A DNA stretch of 32,941 bases from positions 46,239 to 79,179 of the forward strand of contig QZLH01000333.1 in NCBI GenBank assembly GCA_003833135.1, read 5' to 3'. Of the stretch, positions 31,561 to 32,941 are shown piece after piece. Made by a program: the position numbers and the translations under genes. The notes under the pieces were generated by a model. The model made no database searches. It was not told the DNA's origin and saw nothing but the letters and a program-made list of their open reading frames with translations. Positions within the stretch are counted from its first letter, which is position 1. Every line of letters begins with the position of its first letter. This stretch comes from Oehlia diaphana (Eukaryota > Glomeromycota > Glomeromycetes > Glomerales > Glomeraceae).

Positions 31561-32019
31561 GATTTCTTTAAATTTCTGTATGACAAAAAAAAAAATATTC
31601 TAAATTCGTATTTTATGTTATCTATCATTGTTTTTCTCCTGAAAATATTTCTAAAATAGTTTAGCATCATTTAAGTTTTTTCCTATTTTATGCCAAAAAT
31701 GTATAGCCGCCTTGTTGGTATATTATATAATATTATGTGAAAGAAGCGAGATTTTTTCAATAATATCACATGATCAATCATCTGAATGCGATTGGTTTGC
31801 AAATGTTGAAAATGTTAGGAAAAGTGAAACATTTATACCATATGTACCATATGTGTATAATTTTTTTAAATATTTAAATATTTAATACACGAAAATAAGT
31901 TATATATATAGTGGCTAAAAACAATACAGATACTTTTTTTGTCAGGCTACAAATATTTTAAATATGCAGTATGTGTATATATATTTTTAACAAAGTCAAG
32001 ATTTTTTCTTTTCAATCGA

Positions 32020-32285
32020 CTTTATACTACAAACGTCAAGATTTCATTTCTTGTCTCCTGTTTGAATTATTTTCTATGGACCGTTTATTCCTTAAATGAT
32101 ACTTCAGTCATCGTAATATCCGGTATTATCCCTTTTCTTGGCGTTAAATTCGATAAATAAAAAATAGCAAATAAATAAACAAATATTTAGGAGTGTCGAT
32201 TCTGATAAAATCGTGATACTCTGAGGTACATCGTGATCATGTCATGCATAATGATTTTGATTACATAAAAATAAAATTTTATAAA
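32020..32285. repeat. Recurring spacer block, copy 3
   Basis: TCGACTTTATACTA, GGCGTTAAATTCG, AAATAAACAAATATTTAGG, CGATTCTGATAAAAT and GATACTCTGA occur in the order seen at 26940-27125. This overlaps an open frame at 31939-32160 that I therefore do not call a gene. Its presence suggests a further, deleted or distant, array unit beyond the window. Confidence 0.55.
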
Positions 32286-32855
32286 AAAAAAAGTCCTTTT
32301 TTATAAACAATTAGTAATTTGTTTATAAATAAATTCCGATTCTGATTTACTTTCATGTTGATTCTAATTCACATTCTTGGTAAGGATCCAGTCATATGAA
32401 AAAATTGAATGTGATTATCATATAAAGCAAAGCGTCATAATGCATTTCATACACTTATAAACTTTATTAAAATTTTTTTTTTTTTTTTCCTTTTATAATC
32501 TCTCAAATAAGAAAACAAATTTTTATACGGTAAATGAAATAAATGATGAATAATTCATTATATATATATATAGAAATCATTATAAATATATAAAAATATA
32601 TATAAAAATTCATTCATTATAAATATATATATATCGAATAAATATAAATATATATTAATTTATATCATTATATTTATTCTGCTTTCTAATTTTGGAATTT
32701 ATTGAATGGTATTTAGGCGCCTTAATATAAAAAAATTTATTATATCATATTATTATAAACAGGTTTATATATAATAAAATTAATGTTTTAGAATATTTTA
32801 GAATATTATTCGTTAGATTATCGGAATTTATTACTGACAAAAAAAAAAAAAAAAA

Positions 32856-32907
<52 letters not shown>

Positions 32908-32941
32908 GAGAGAAAGAATAAATAAATAAATAAATAAAAAA
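32286..32941. other. A/T-rich window end with long homopolymer blocks
   Basis: ATATAT microsatellite near 32555-32660 and an A/T/A homopolymer block of about 19 A, 27 T and 22 A near 32840-32908. No gene is seen. Confidence 0.6.

Noticed and set aside
31939..32160. 73-codon plus-strand frame with hydrophobic stretches
   Set aside because: Lies in a recurring spacer block whose other copies are not open in this frame.

Overview
The window looks like nuclear DNA of an arbuscular mycorrhizal fungus (Glomeromycotina, Rhizophagus-like). The support is very high A+T, short GT-AG introns in every well-preserved gene, a Sel1-repeat/protein-kinase relic of the type greatly expanded in these fungi, a fungal copine, and much degraded transposon DNA. 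The taxonomic call is inference from memory; no search was run.

Layout. (1) 1-5.7 kb is a graveyard: a Tc1/mariner transposase tail with its right terminal repeat, a heavily decayed retroviral-type integrase gene on the minus strand, a tRNA-like relic, a degenerate ~141-bp tandem repeat and a broken Sel1-kinase gene. (2) 5.7-13.6 kb is gene-bearing single-copy DNA: a possible minus-strand relic near 6.1-6.6 kb, a three-exon orphan multi-pass membrane protein (7974-9080) and a 13-exon copine of 568 aa (10025-12741), both on the plus strand. (3) 13.6-29.7 kb is a seven-member array of one unrecognised gene family: one broken plus-strand copy (13.6-14.4 kb), then six minus-strand copies. Four are intact three-exon genes (15.2-16.1, 18.4-19.5, 25.3-26.2 and 28.8-29.7 kb) and two are broken (21.2-21.5 and 22.6-23.8 kb). 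Spacer blocks recur between copies, so the duplicated unit was larger than the gene. (4) 29.7-32.9 kb holds further diverged spacer and A/T-rich simple sequence.

Biology. The array is the main discovery candidate. All intact copies start at MRTSIY, keep two phase-2 introns at the same codons, a 66-nt exon 2 and a 118- or 121-nt exon 3, and end in a conserved C-terminus, while introns and spacers have diverged. Small non-autonomous transposons have landed inside it: a TA-flanked element sits in intron 2 of one intact copy, and a ~590-bp element with a target duplication interrupts exon 2 of a dead copy. Two upstream regions share a nearly perfect 28-bp block close to the start codon. I cannot assign a function to the family.

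Limits. Splice sites were chosen by eye from GT-AG signals and reading-frame continuity. Transposon family calls rest on terminal-repeat and target-duplication patterns only.
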